NCBI RefSeq assembly: GCF_900142715.1
Contig: NZ_FRBX01000005.1
Span: forward strand, 62,001 to 126,000
Source: Flavobacterium pectinovorum
GTDB taxonomy: Bacteria; Bacteroidota; Bacteroidia; Flavobacteriales; Flavobacteriaceae
Direction of reading: 5' to 3'
DNA length: 64,000 nucleotides
The notes below the pieces were generated by a model. The model was not told the DNA's origin and did not search any database. It saw nothing but the letters and a program-made list of their open reading frames with translations. Below, piece after piece: positions 40,340-48,457 of the stretch (its first letter is position 1; the number at the start of each line of letters is the position of its first letter). Made by a program: the position numbers and the translations under genes.

Positions 40340-41620
40340 ATGAAAACAACAGAAGACAGAATTCAGGAATTGATTAACGATTGGATTACGAACCCGAGAT
40401 GGAAAGGCGTTGAGCGTCCTTATACCGCTACAGAAGTAGTGACGCTTCAGGGTTCTTATCAAATTGAGCATTCTATTGCCAAAATGGGAGCGCAAAAATT
40501 ATGGAAAAAGTTAAAAAGTCAGGATTATGTAGCTGGGTTGGGCGCATTGACAGGAAATCAGGCGATTCAGGAAGTCGATGCAGGCTTGGAAGCCATTTAT
40601 TTAAGTGGCTGGCAAGTGGCTGCCGATGCGAATTTGGCGGGAGAAATGTATCCGGATCAATCGCTTTATCCGGTAAATAGTGTGCCGATTGTAGTGAAAA
40701 AAATAAACAATGCCTTATTGAGAGCTGATCAGATTCAGGTTGTAAATGAGGTTAAAGATAAAAAAGATTACCTGGTTCCAATTGTGGCCGACGCCGAAGC
40801 TGGTTTTGGCGGAAATCTGAATGCTTTCGAATTGATGAAATCAATGATTGAAGCCGGAGCATCTGGAGTTCATTTTGAAGATCAATTAAGTTCTGCTAAA
40901 AAATGCGGGCATTTAGGAGGGAAAGTTTTAGTTCCGACGCAGGAAGCCATTAATAAACTGATTGCGGCACGTTTAGCTTCGGATGTTATGGGAGTTTCTA
41001 CGCTTATTGTAGCGCGAACAGACGCTGATGCGGCTAATTTATTAACCAGCGATGCCGACCCAAGAGATGCTAAATTTATTACGGGTGAAAAAACAAACGA
41101 AGGTTTCTTTTATGTAAAAAACGGAATAGATCAGGGAATTGCAAGAGGCTTAAGCTACGCTCCTTATGCCGATTTGATTTGGATGGAAACCAGTAATCCA
41201 GATTTGGTTTATGCTAAAAAGTTTGCCGATGCAATGCGAAAAGAATTTCCAGATAAAATGTTGGCATATAATTGTTCGCCTTCATTTAATTGGGCTGCAA
41301 AATTATCAGTTGCAGAAATGGAAACTTTTAGAGAAGATTTGGCTGCAATGGGATATAAATTCCAGTTCATTACTTTGGCGGGATTTCATGCTTTAAACAC
41401 GAGTATGTTCGAATTGTCTAAAGCGTACAAAGAGCGCGGAATGGCAGGATATTCTGAATTGCAGGAACGCGAATTTGCTTTGCAGAAAAACGGATTCAGA
41501 GCTGTAAAACACCAGGCTTTTGTGGGAACTTCTTATTTTGATGCGGTTCAAAACACCGTAACAATTGGAAAATCAACAACAACAGCAATGAAGCATTCTA
41601 CGGAGGTTGAGCAATTTTAA
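40340..41620 (+). CDS. aceA: Isocitrate lyase
   Basis: 426 residues. The active-site hexapeptide KKCGHL places catalytic Cys189 (187-192). [19 protein letters not shown] (149-167) is the Mg-isocitrate region and [12 protein letters not shown] (about 317-328) the second substrate loop. Splits isocitrate into succinate and glyoxylate, the first shunt step, allowing growth on acetate and fatty acids. Same strand as aceB, 137 nt downstream. Terminator at 41627. Confidence 0.97.
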   Translation: MKTTEDRIQELINDWITNPRWKGVERPYTATEVVTLQGSYQIEHSIAKMGAQKLWKKLKSQDYVAGLGALTGNQAIQEVDAGLEAIYLSGWQVAADANLAGEMYPDQSLYPVNSVPIVVKKINNALLRADQIQVVNEVKDKKDYLVPIVADAEAGFGGNLNAFELMKSMIEAGASGVHFEDQLSSAKKCGHLGGKVLVPTQEAINKLIAARLASDVMGVSTLIVARTDADAANLLTSDADPRDAKFITGEKTNEGFFYVKNGIDQGIARGLSYAPYADLIWMETSNPDLVYAKKFADAMRKEFPDKMLAYNCSPSFNWAAKLSVAEMETFREDLAAMGYKFQFITLAGFHALNTSMFELSKAYKERGMAGYSELQEREFALQKNGFRAVKHQAFVGTSYFDAVQNTVTIGKSTTTAMKHSTEVEQF

Positions 41621-41626
41621 TTCAAT

Positions 41627-41660
41627 AAAAACCAGTTCATTTGAACTGGTTTTTATTTTT
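41627..41660 (+). terminator. Terminator after aceA
   Basis: AAAACCAGTTCA (41628-41639) / TGAACTGGTTTT (41642-41653), T-run follows. Confidence 0.9.
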
Positions 41661-41663
41661 TTT

Positions 41664-41751
41664 ACCATTAAGATATTAAGAAAATTAAGTTTTAGGTTTA
41701 ATTAAGAATATTAAGCTTTTCTCTTAATGAAACTTAATATATCTTAATGGT
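41664..41751. repeat. Inverted repeat of TTAAGATATTAAG type
   Basis: ACCATTAAGATATTAAG at the left end and CTTAATATATCTTAATGGT at the right are near-complementary, with TTAAG/CTTAA motifs in between. Dispersed intergenic repeat between convergent genes. Confidence 0.55.
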
Positions 41752-41761
41752 GAAATTATTT

Positions 41762-42337
41762 TTATTTTTTCAAAAGCCTGGCTTTCATTTTGCTGAAAAA
41801 TTCGGGAGTTACACCAATGAAAGAAGCAATTTGTTTTTGGGGAACTTTGTGAACCAATGTTCCGTATTTGGTACAAAACTTTTCAAACCTTTCTTCGGCT
41901 GGTAAACTTAAGTTGTCCATTAATCTTTGCTGATTGGCAACTAATGAGTTTTCAATTAAAATCCTGAAAAAACGTTCCAGTTTTGGAATCTCCAGATACA
42001 ATTGTTCCTGATTTTCCTTGGATAAAGAAACTACTTCAGCTTCTTCTAAAACTTCAATAAATAGCTGTCCTGGTTTTTGCGAAAAAAAGCTGTACATATC
42101 GCTCATCCACCAGCCTTCGCAGGCAAATGATAAAACATGTTCAACAATATTGTCATTAATATTGAAACTTCTTAAAATCCCTGAATTTACAAAATACGAA
42201 TGTTTGCAGATTTCGCCGGCATTCAATAAGATAGTTTTAGGTTTGTAAATGTTTGTTTCTAATTTGGATAAAAAAAGTGCTTGTTCCTCTGCTGTTAGAG
42301 AAACATGCTTGGCAATGTTTTCAAGAATCAACTCCAT
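41762..42337 (-). CDS. Crp/Fnr family transcriptional regulator
   Basis: 191 residues. Cyclic-nucleotide-binding-like beta-roll at residues about 15-115 (KTILLNAGEICKHSYFVNSGILRSF), then a short C-terminal helix-turn-helix (VPQKQIASFIGVTPEFFSKMKARLLKK, about 164-190). The Arg of true cAMP sites is not evident and there is no Cys cluster for an iron-sulfur centre, so the signal is unknown. Last gene of purT-DUF6370-crp; its ATG overlaps the DUF6370 stop by one base. A possible binder of the 16-bp palindromes at 35.7 and 36.6 kb, but unproven. Confidence 0.9.
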   Translation of the reverse strand: MELILENIAKHVSLTAEEQALFLSKLETNIYKPKTILLNAGEICKHSYFVNSGILRSFNINDNIVEHVLSFACEGWWMSDMYSFFSQKPGQLFIEVLEEAEVVSLSKENQEQLYLEIPKLERFFRILIENSLVANQQRLMDNLSLPAEERFEKFCTKYGTLVHKVPQKQIASFIGVTPEFFSKMKARLLKK

Positions 42338-42654
42338 TATTTTTCTTTTATCAAAGTGAATGAAGTTGCTTTAAAACGGTTTTTTTCGATTGTTCCCGTT
42401 ACAGAAGCTTTTCTAATAGCATTACAAAATCCGTCTTCAGCATGTGCGTCGCCGTGATCGTGAATTGTTGTTCCGTCAACAAAATATGTTTTTCCGTCAA
42501 TTCGTACGGCTAAATCACAACTTTTGCCTTTCATTCCAAATTGGCATTCACCACAAGAGGCTTCAACAATTTGAGGTTTATCAATTACTTTTTTATTCTG
42601 TGCCTGAATTGAAATTCCGATAAACAGGAAAATCATGAATAGTATTTTTTTCAT
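42337..42654 (-). CDS. DUF6370-like small secreted protein
   Basis: 105 residues. Signal peptide MKKILFMIFLFIGISIQA, mature start QNKKVIDKP. Four Cys stand out: EASCGECQFGMKGKSCDLAVRIDGKTYFVDG and DGFCNAIRKASVTG, together with a His-rich GTTIHDHGDAHAEDG. This suggests metal binding or disulfides in the periplasm. Sits between purT (3-nt gap) and the Crp/Fnr gene (1-nt overlap), so all three are one operon. Family name from memory; function unknown. Confidence 0.75.
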   Translation of the reverse strand: MKKILFMIFLFIGISIQAQNKKVIDKPQIVEASCGECQFGMKGKSCDLAVRIDGKTYFVDGTTIHDHGDAHAEDGFCNAIRKASVTGTIEKNRFKATSFTLIKEK

Positions 42655-42657
42655 TTT

Positions 42658-43818
42658 TTAAGAATTTACAGTGATTAATGTTGCTGTTTTTTTGGCTCTT
42701 TCTATGATTTCTTCGATTGGAGTTGCTAATGAATCGTTGCTTAAAACAACTCCCATTCTTCGGTACGGTCTTGAAGTTGGTTTACCAAAAATCCTGAAAT
42801 CAGTTTTAGGCAATGCCGCTACTTTTTCAATTCCGGTAAAAGTTGGATTTGCAGAATCTTCTGAAGCTAAAATTACAGCGCTTGCTCCGGCTTTTTCTAA
42901 TGTAATTTCGAAAATAGGCAAACTTAAAATTGCACGTAAATGCAATTCAAATTCATTGAAGTTTTGAGTTCCCGCCAAAGTTACCATTCCCGTATCGTGT
43001 GGACGAGGGGAAAGTTCTGAGAAATAAACGCCTTCATTGGTTAAGAAAAATTCAACGCCAAAAAGCCCTGCTCCACCAAGTGCTTCGGTAATTTTTTCAG
43101 CCATATCCTGCGCTTCGTACAGGTCTTTTTCTGAAACTAAAGCAGGCTGCCAGCTTTCCTGATAATCGCCGCGTTCTTGTCGGTGACCAATTGGAGCACA
43201 AAACAAAGTTGGATTATTATTTTGCGTAATTGTTAAAAGCGTGATTTCAGAATGAAAATTAACAAAAGCTTCTACAATGACTTCAATAACATCTCCACGT
43301 GAACCTGCAACGGCATATTGCCATGCTTTTTCGATATCACTTTCGGTTTTAATTGTCGATTGTCCTTTTCCTGAAGAAGACATTAGGGGTTTTACCACAC
43401 ACGGTATCCCAACTTCCTGAACGGCTTTTTGTAATTCTTTTGCCGAAGCTGCGTATTGATATTTGGCTGTTTTTAGACCTAATTCTTTTGCTGCCAAATC
43501 ACGAATGGCTTTACGATTCATGGTAAAGTTGGCCGCTTTCGCTGAAGGAACAACAGTAATACCTTGTTTTTCGTAATCGTAAAAACGTTCTGTGCGAATG
43601 GCTTCTATCTCTGGAACTATAAAATCTGGTTTGTGTTTGGCTACAATTCGGTCAAGAGCTTCGCCGTCTAGCATGTTGATGACTTCGAAACCGTGTGCAA
43701 CCTGCATTGCAGGAGCATTTTCGTAACTATCAACTGCAATTATGGTTTGACCGATTCGTTGTGCGGCAATGACAAATTCTTTGCCTAATTCACCTGAACC
43801 GAGGAGTAGTATTTTCAT
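42658..43818 (-). CDS. purT: Formate-dependent phosphoribosylglycinamide formyltransferase
   Basis: 386 residues, ATP-grasp enzyme of purine synthesis. N-terminal [21 protein letters not shown] (about 3-23), ATP-grasp lid [18 protein letters not shown] (about 136-153), Mg site [27 protein letters not shown] (about 252-278). Uses formate plus ATP instead of formyl-folate to formylate GAR. Leads an operon with DUF6370 and Crp/Fnr genes, an unusual partner set. Confidence 0.95.
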   Translation of the reverse strand: MKILLLGSGELGKEFVIAAQRIGQTIIAVDSYENAPAMQVAHGFEVINMLDGEALDRIVAKHKPDFIVPEIEAIRTERFYDYEKQGITVVPSAKAANFTMNRKAIRDLAAKELGLKTAKYQYAASAKELQKAVQEVGIPCVVKPLMSSSGKGQSTIKTESDIEKAWQYAVAGSRGDVIEVIVEAFVNFHSEITLLTITQNNNPTLFCAPIGHRQERGDYQESWQPALVSEKDLYEAQDMAEKITEALGGAGLFGVEFFLTNEGVYFSELSPRPHDTGMVTLAGTQNFNEFELHLRAILSLPIFEITLEKAGASAVILASEDSANPTFTGIEKVAALPKTDFRIFGKPTSRPYRRMGVVLSNDSLATPIEEIIERAKKTATLITVNS

Positions 43819-43867
43819 AGGGGGAAGGTTTGAATTTTGGAGTAGTAAAAGTAGGGAAAAATGTTTT

Positions 43868-44125
43868 TAACCGCAAAGTTCGCAAAGGATTACGCAGAGA
43901 ACGCGAAGTTTTTGTTTTTAAGATAAAAAAGTTCGCAAAGGATTTCTCACGCAGATTTTGCAGATCTGGCGGATTTAGTTTTTTGAAAATAAGTAGTTTG
44001 AATTGCCTCCAGCTTTAGCTGGAGGAATAATGTTGAATAGTCAGGGCTTTAGCCAAATACTCGGTTTTGGTTAAAGCCAACCTGGAGCTTCATTTTTTTT
44101 TGAAATGAATTTTCTTTTTTTTACG
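43868..44125. repeat. Mosaic of dispersed intergenic repeats
   Basis: From left: GCAAAGTTCGCAAAGGATT text twice (43868-43885 and about 43930-43945); ACGCAGATTTTGCAGAT text (about 43950-43966), which recurs near 48218; palindrome CCTCCAGC-TTTA-GCTGGAGG (44006-44025); GGCTTTAGCC (44045-44054) / GGTTAAAGCC (44069-44078). The 88-bp element follows at 44130. No coding potential in 43819-44258. Confidence 0.65.
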
Positions 44126-44129
44126 ATTT

Positions 44130-44217
44130 GCGTGAGGGATAGAAGTGGAAAGCCCACAGCCTGACGAAGGAAGTGCGAGGACTTGCAGCGGATAGCCCGA
44201 CCCGGAGGGACACGCCC
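44130..44217. repeat. 88-bp structured element, standard form, copy A
   Basis: Read on the minus strand. Closing stem GCGTG (44130-44134) / CACGC (44211-44215); small hairpin CCC-GGA-GGG (44201-44209); inner stem GGG (44136-44138) / CCC (44196-44198) flanking the conserved CTATCCG and CTAT blocks. Differs from the copy at 48286 at only four positions. Confidence 0.8.
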
Positions 44218-44225
44218 AAAATAAA

Positions 44226-44253
44226 AAACCGATACTTAATTAAGTATCGGTTT
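44226..44253 (-). terminator. Terminator after the U32 family gene
   Basis: 28-bp perfect palindrome AAACCGATACTTAA / TTAAGTATCGGTTT, A-run on the left gives the minus-strand U-tail. Confidence 0.85.
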
Positions 44254-44258
44254 GTATT

Positions 44259-46133
44259 TTAATGAAAATGATCTTCTTCGATTTCAAATTCGGCGTCTTT
44301 TTCCCAGATTTCCATTTCACAAGGTTTGCAGTTGAATTTTAGTTTGTATTCAAGCTCGCCTTGTTTTAAAACTAATGGTTCTTTTACTTTAACACCCATG
44401 ATGTCTTTTTGGTGTATTGGGCATTTTTTTAATTCGTATTTAATGCAATATTTAGTTGTCATAACACGAGATTTTCCCGGATCCCATTGTAATTCGAATG
44501 CTTTTTCGATTTCGGTTACGCCGTGACGTTCGTAGAATTTACGAGCCGTTTTGTTCGAAACGTTGTACATGAAATCCAATTTGGTTTCAGGATAAGGATG
44601 CGACGTTTTTACCAATTGGTGTTCTTCGCGTTTGTAGTTCTTTAAACGAATTTCGGTTAACTGATCGTAAACAGTTCTTCTCATTTCGTTGATTTTTGAA
44701 ATAGGAAGGAACCAGTTTTGAGAAAACATTACATTAATTTCATTAGCTGTATAAGGTGTAAAACCTGTTTTTGCCAATTGCGTTTTGATGTTTTCTTCGA
44801 TTGATTCGCCCGTTTTAGTCTGCTCTTTTGAATGTTCTAAATTTACGGTGCTTACGTTTCCGTCTTCGTCGGTTGCGATTAATTCGAAGCCGGTTTCATT
44901 TTCTGTAAGCAATAAAGTTGTGCTGATTTTTCGAACAGCACTATCTTCTCTTTCTACAATTTTGATGAAAGCAGCATCGTTATTTCGGTAAATAAAAGTT
45001 CCGTCTTTTATTTCTTTTAAAACGTTTGGATATATTTTTCCGTTTTCGGCTTTGTTGACATAAATTCCGTCGGCTTCGTTATTTTCGTTGATGAAACAAA
45101 GTCCGTCACCGTTGTTTAAAAATTCACCGTTTTCGATTTCGTAAGCGTTTCCAATAGTTCGGATTAATTTTCCAATATATTGTCCTTTTGATTTTGGGCT
45201 TTCCCAAGATCCGATACTATGATTTCTATCGTTTACAAAATAGTCAGTATAACCGCGGTTGAAAGTTCTGCTTAGAGAAGAATCGAAAGTATAGGTACAG
45301 GTTCCTGATGAAGCTTTCATGTATTTATCGCTTCCTTCGCCTTCTAAGAAACTGTCTAGTTTTTGACGTAAAAACGATACATTGTTTTTTACATAAACAA
45401 CATCTTTTAATCTTCCTTCGATTTTAAAAGAAACGATTCCGGCTTCGATCAAATTCGGAATCTGATCTGAAATGTCTAAATCTTTTATCGAAAGTAAGTG
45501 ACTGTTTTTGATTAAAGTTTCTCCATTTCCATCTATTAAGTTATAAGGCAAACGACAGTTTTGAGCGCAAGAACCACGGTTGGCGCTGCGTTCTCCGTTC
45601 GCCACACTCATATAGCAGTTTCCACTAAACGAAACACATAAAGCTCCGGTTACGAAAAACTCTAGTTCAACATCTGCCTCGTCGTATATTGTTTTAATTT
45701 GATGCAGATTTAATTCGCGGGCCAAAACCACACGTTTGATTCCCGCATCTTTAAGGAATTTAATTTTATCTGCGTCACGATTGTTGGCTTGTGTACTGGC
45801 ATGAAGTACGATAGGAGGTAACTCCATTTCCATAATCGCCATGTCCTGAATAATCAGGGCATCAACACCAATTTCGTATAATTCCCAGATCATTTGGCGA
45901 CATGTTTCTAGTTCGTTGTCGTACAAAATGGTATTCATTACCACAAAAACCTGAGCGTTAAATAAGTGTGCATATTGTACCAATGCGGCAATATCTTCGA
46001 TAGAATTGTTGGCATTTGAGCGCGCGCCAAATTGCGGTGCACCAATATAAACTGCATCGGCGCCACTATTGATGGCGGCCATTCCTCCAATTAAATCTTT
46101 AGCAGGAGCTAATATTTCAATTTTCTTCTTCAT
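44259..46133 (-). CDS. Peptidase U32 family protein, RlhA-like (23S rRNA cytidine hydroxylation)
   Basis: 624 residues. The N-terminal TIM-barrel-like domain (EILAPAKDLIGGMAAINSGADAVYIGAPQFGAR) holds the U32 signature ELEFFVTGALCVSFSGNCYMS (about 157-177) with Cys residues that can bind an iron-sulfur cluster together with RGSCAQNCRLPY. A long C-terminal part (about 330-624, including a Cys set KYELKKCPIH and FNCKPCEMEIW) matches the larger U32 proteins. RlhA makes 5-hydroxycytidine in 23S rRNA using prephenate; length and layout favour it over TrhP, but target identity is inferred. Confidence 0.85.
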   Translation of the reverse strand: MKKKIEILAPAKDLIGGMAAINSGADAVYIGAPQFGARSNANNSIEDIAALVQYAHLFNAQVFVVMNTILYDNELETCRQMIWELYEIGVDALIIQDMAIMEMELPPIVLHASTQANNRDADKIKFLKDAGIKRVVLARELNLHQIKTIYDEADVELEFFVTGALCVSFSGNCYMSVANGERSANRGSCAQNCRLPYNLIDGNGETLIKNSHLLSIKDLDISDQIPNLIEAGIVSFKIEGRLKDVVYVKNNVSFLRQKLDSFLEGEGSDKYMKASSGTCTYTFDSSLSRTFNRGYTDYFVNDRNHSIGSWESPKSKGQYIGKLIRTIGNAYEIENGEFLNNGDGLCFINENNEADGIYVNKAENGKIYPNVLKEIKDGTFIYRNNDAAFIKIVEREDSAVRKISTTLLLTENETGFELIATDEDGNVSTVNLEHSKEQTKTGESIEENIKTQLAKTGFTPYTANEINVMFSQNWFLPISKINEMRRTVYDQLTEIRLKNYKREEHQLVKTSHPYPETKLDFMYNVSNKTARKFYERHGVTEIEKAFELQWDPGKSRVMTTKYCIKYELKKCPIHQKDIMGVKVKEPLVLKQGELEYKLKFNCKPCEMEIWEKDAEFEIEEDHFH

Positions 46134-46285
46134 TTTTAGAACTTTAGGCTTTTGTGGTATTCACGGAAAAAAGTTTGCAAAGTTCTTATAAATATTCCAA
46201 GTTTACTAATGCTGAAAGGACTTTTTTTGAAATAGTTAGGTAATATGGAATGATTGTATTTTGATTTAGTAAAAAAGGTAATTGA

Positions 46286-46996
46286 TTATTTTAAAGTAGT
46301 AGAAAAATAATTTAATACAGAATCAATTTTATTTAAAATTAATTTGAAACGTTCTTCTGCTGATTCATAGAATAAATTACCTAAAAAGGCTTCTTGAAAT
46401 TTTGAATTTTCTTTTATCAATTTTAGATTTTTAATAATATAGCTTTTAACTTCTTCGTCCTTTTCGTTTATTAATAAATTTTCCCAATCTTTTCTATTGT
46501 CCAAAATATAAGTAATGTCTTCTATATCGTGACTAAATCGGGGATCATTACCACCTCGATCTTCGTATGCAGTAAATTTACTTGCTAAAAAATAATTGAA
46601 GGGCATAATTTGAATTGTGTTTTGTTCAATTTTAATTCCCTCCATATTTTCAAATCCTTTTATAAACCATTTATTTGCTGGTGCCCATGAAATTGGGTTT
46701 GTATTCATAACATCGACTAATATGTCTTCAAATTTAAATCTGCAAATTACATCTAATTCTGCGGATTGTAAAAATCCTTTAGAAGCCAATCTTTCTCTTA
46801 TATCTTCAAGCTCATTAATGGTTGCTACACTTACACTGATGTCTATATCTTTAGTTGGTCTTACATCTTCGGCAGCTTCATCATTAATGTATAAACTTAC
46901 AGTTGCTCCTCCTACAAAAATGACTTCATTGTTTAATTCACCTAAAGCGTTAGAAATCTTATTGATAATTTGTTTATTTATAATTGTATTTTTCAT
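46286..46996 (-). CDS. Nucleotidyltransferase, putative toxin of a two-gene system
   Basis: 236 residues. Polymerase-beta-like nucleotidyltransferase core: EVIFVGGATVSLYI (about 24-37, GG motif) and RPTKDIDISVSV (about 46-57, DxD metal ligands), with a third acidic strand ILVDVMNTNPIS. The helical C-terminal half (SHDIEDITYILDNRKDWENLL) resembles AbiEii and DUF6036-type proteins. Its start codon overlaps the stop of the HTH gene upstream (46996). The pair resembles AbiE/MNT-type toxin-antitoxin systems; a tRNA or protein target is not known. Confidence 0.72.
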   Translation of the reverse strand: MKNTIINKQIINKISNALGELNNEVIFVGGATVSLYINDEAAEDVRPTKDIDISVSVATINELEDIRERLASKGFLQSAELDVICRFKFEDILVDVMNTNPISWAPANKWFIKGFENMEGIKIEQNTIQIMPFNYFLASKFTAYEDRGGNDPRFSHDIEDITYILDNRKDWENLLINEKDEEVKSYIIKNLKLIKENSKFQEAFLGNLFYESAEERFKLILNKIDSVLNYFSTTLK

Positions 46997-47514
46997 TACG
47001 AAATTCTTTGTTTTAATTCTTCCACCGCAATATTAAATTCTCTTTTATTGCCTAACCTTATTGCATCAACCAATGATAATAATTCATGTAGATTAGGATC
47101 TTTAATGCAGGCTTTAGGAACATTAGGATGTAAAGGTTCTATAGAAAAACCTCTGCTGTTTCCTTCCGAATAAGGCCAAACATAAATTTCTTCGCTTAAA
47201 ATTATATTTGATAATGGTAATGAACTATGTGAGGTTTTAATGCCTCTGACCAAGGGACCTGGCTTTTGAGGAAAAACATATTTTAATCCAAAAACAAGAA
47301 AATCCAATAAGGAAGATTTCATAATTCTCTTTTTATTGCTCGAAATTAAGCCACTAAGCACACTTCTATTTAGTGATTCGCTAATTTCACTTAAGCTAAT
47401 ATACAGATCATAACCTAAATCTTTCATCAGCCAATTTTCGTGACCATAGCTAATTATTTTTAATAATATAACTATATCATGAGGTCGCATTCCATTATGT
47501 TTTTTCATAATCAT
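46996..47514 (-). CDS. HTH protein, putative antitoxin/autorepressor partner
   Basis: 172 residues; ATG at 47514 or two codons later (MKKHN). The N-terminal half looks like a winged helix (RPHDIVILLKIISYGHENWLMKDLGYDLYISLSEISESLNRSVLSGLISSNKKRIMK), in which ISLSEISESLNRS is a plausible recognition HTH. The C-terminal half (LVFGLKYVFPQKPGPLVRGIKTSHSS...LLSLVDAIRLGNKREFNIAVEELKQRI) has no motif I know. Translationally coupled to the nucleotidyltransferase. Three TTCGCGA-like repeats between its -7 box and start codon suit autoregulation. Confidence 0.7.
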   Translation of the reverse strand: MIMKKHNGMRPHDIVILLKIISYGHENWLMKDLGYDLYISLSEISESLNRSVLSGLISSNKKRIMKSSLLDFLVFGLKYVFPQKPGPLVRGIKTSHSSLPLSNIILSEEIYVWPYSEGNSRGFSIEPLHPNVPKACIKDPNLHELLSLVDAIRLGNKREFNIAVEELKQRIS

Positions 47515-47522
47515 ATTTTTAA

Positions 47523-47573
47523 TTCGCGATTCGCGATTCGCAAATTTAATTAAAAATATCTATTGAAAACAAA
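47523..47573 (-). promoter_or_regulatory. Promoter and tandem operator repeats of the HTH/nucleotidyltransferase operon
   Basis: Minus strand: TTTG (47573-47570), 21-nt spacer, perfect TAAATTTG (47548-47541). Three head-to-tail 7-bp units TTCGCGA, TTCGCGA, TTCGCAA (47523-47543, + strand) overlap the end of the -7 box and the expected transcription start, a classic repressor position. TCGCGA is itself palindromic. Confidence 0.65.
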
Positions 47574-47574
47574 A

Positions 47575-47609
47575 AAAACCTTCTCAATTTACCAAACTGA
47601 GAAGGTTTT
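47575..47609 (-). terminator. Terminator after the PA2169 family gene
   Basis: AAAACCTTCTCA (47575-47586) / TGAGAAGGTTTT (47598-47609). Its minus-strand U-tail runs into the -33 box of the next operon. Confidence 0.87.
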
Positions 47610-47635
47610 CTTTGAAAGAACAAATATCTTAGATA

Positions 47636-48091
47636 TTAATTCGATTTCATTTTAATTCTATCCAATGTGCTTTGAATACTGTTTAATTGTTTTGAAAGAA
47701 TTGCGATTTGACTTCCGTCTAATTCGTTTTTCTCTAAAGCCATTTTGTATTTTTCAACAGCAGCTTCTTCTCCTGTTACGCAGGCATTTACGATAGCTTC
47801 TGTATCACCGCTTGTAAAGGATGATTTAATGTCGATCCAGGCGCGGTGTAAAACTCCTAATGGTCCGCCTCCCGAAGTATCTGTTGATTTTCCTAATTTG
47901 TTAATTTCATCTTGTAATTCAACAATAAATAAAGCTCTTTCACGGGCATAATCCAAAAATTCGGCTTTGATTGCGTGATTTTCTACATGTTCTGCGGCGT
48001 TTGTATAACCCAGTTTTCCATCTTCCAAAATAGAAATTAATCCATTTAAGATACTTACCGCTTCTGTCGTTGTTTCATCTGTATGTGTCAT
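47636..48091 (-). CDS. PA2169 family four-helix-bundle protein (DUF2383)
   Basis: 151 residues, all helical, ferritin-like: TEAVSILNGLISILEDGKLGYTNAAEHVENHAIKAEFLDYARERALFIVELQDEINKLG (about 8-66) and TEAIVNACVTGEEAAVEKYKMALEK (about 95-119). Glu and His placement (AAEHVEN, ARERA, EEAAVEKY) hints at a metal site, though none is proven in the family. DUF2383 proteins are often stress-induced. No export signal. Single gene. Confidence 0.87.
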   Translation of the reverse strand: MTHTDETTTEAVSILNGLISILEDGKLGYTNAAEHVENHAIKAEFLDYARERALFIVELQDEINKLGKSTDTSGGGPLGVLHRAWIDIKSSFTSGDTEAIVNACVTGEEAAVEKYKMALEKNELDGSQIAILSKQLNSIQSTLDRIKMKSN

Positions 48092-48285
48092 GACTTTAAT
48101 TTTTAAATTAATGTATAATACAAAGTTGAGATTTTATAACGCCTTAATTCTTATAGAATTACAATGGGTTTTTATAGGATTGTGGAATGGGAATTTTGAA
48201 AGGAAAATTTATTTCTCACGCAGATTTAGCAGATTAGGCAGATTTAATTTGATTTTTTAAAACGAAAAATTGGTTGTTACTGTTT

Positions 48286-48373
48286 GCGTGAGGGATAGCA
48301 GCGGAAAGCCCACAGCCTGACGAAGGAAGTGCGAGGACTTGTAGCGAATAGCCCGACCCGGAGGGACACGCCC
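48286..48373. repeat. 88-bp structured element, standard form, copy B
   Basis: Same length and orientation as the copy at 44130, four substitutions. Closing stem GCGTG (48286-48290) / CACGC (48367-48371). Preceded by ACGCAGATTTAGCAGAT text (about 48218-48234), as is copy A. An open frame crossing it on the minus strand (48257-48442) is not a gene. The remainder of 48092-48457 shows no other feature. Confidence 0.8.
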
Positions 48374-48457
48374 AAAATATTTGAGTGCTATTTGTTTTTG
48401 TAACCAAGCTAATGATGATGTCGTCAAAAGTAGATCAATCATTAATTAATAGTAAAA

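Noticed and set aside
48257-48442. Minus-strand open frame of 61 codons
   Set aside because: It reads straight through the 88-bp repeat element, which also occurs in other contexts; not a protein gene.
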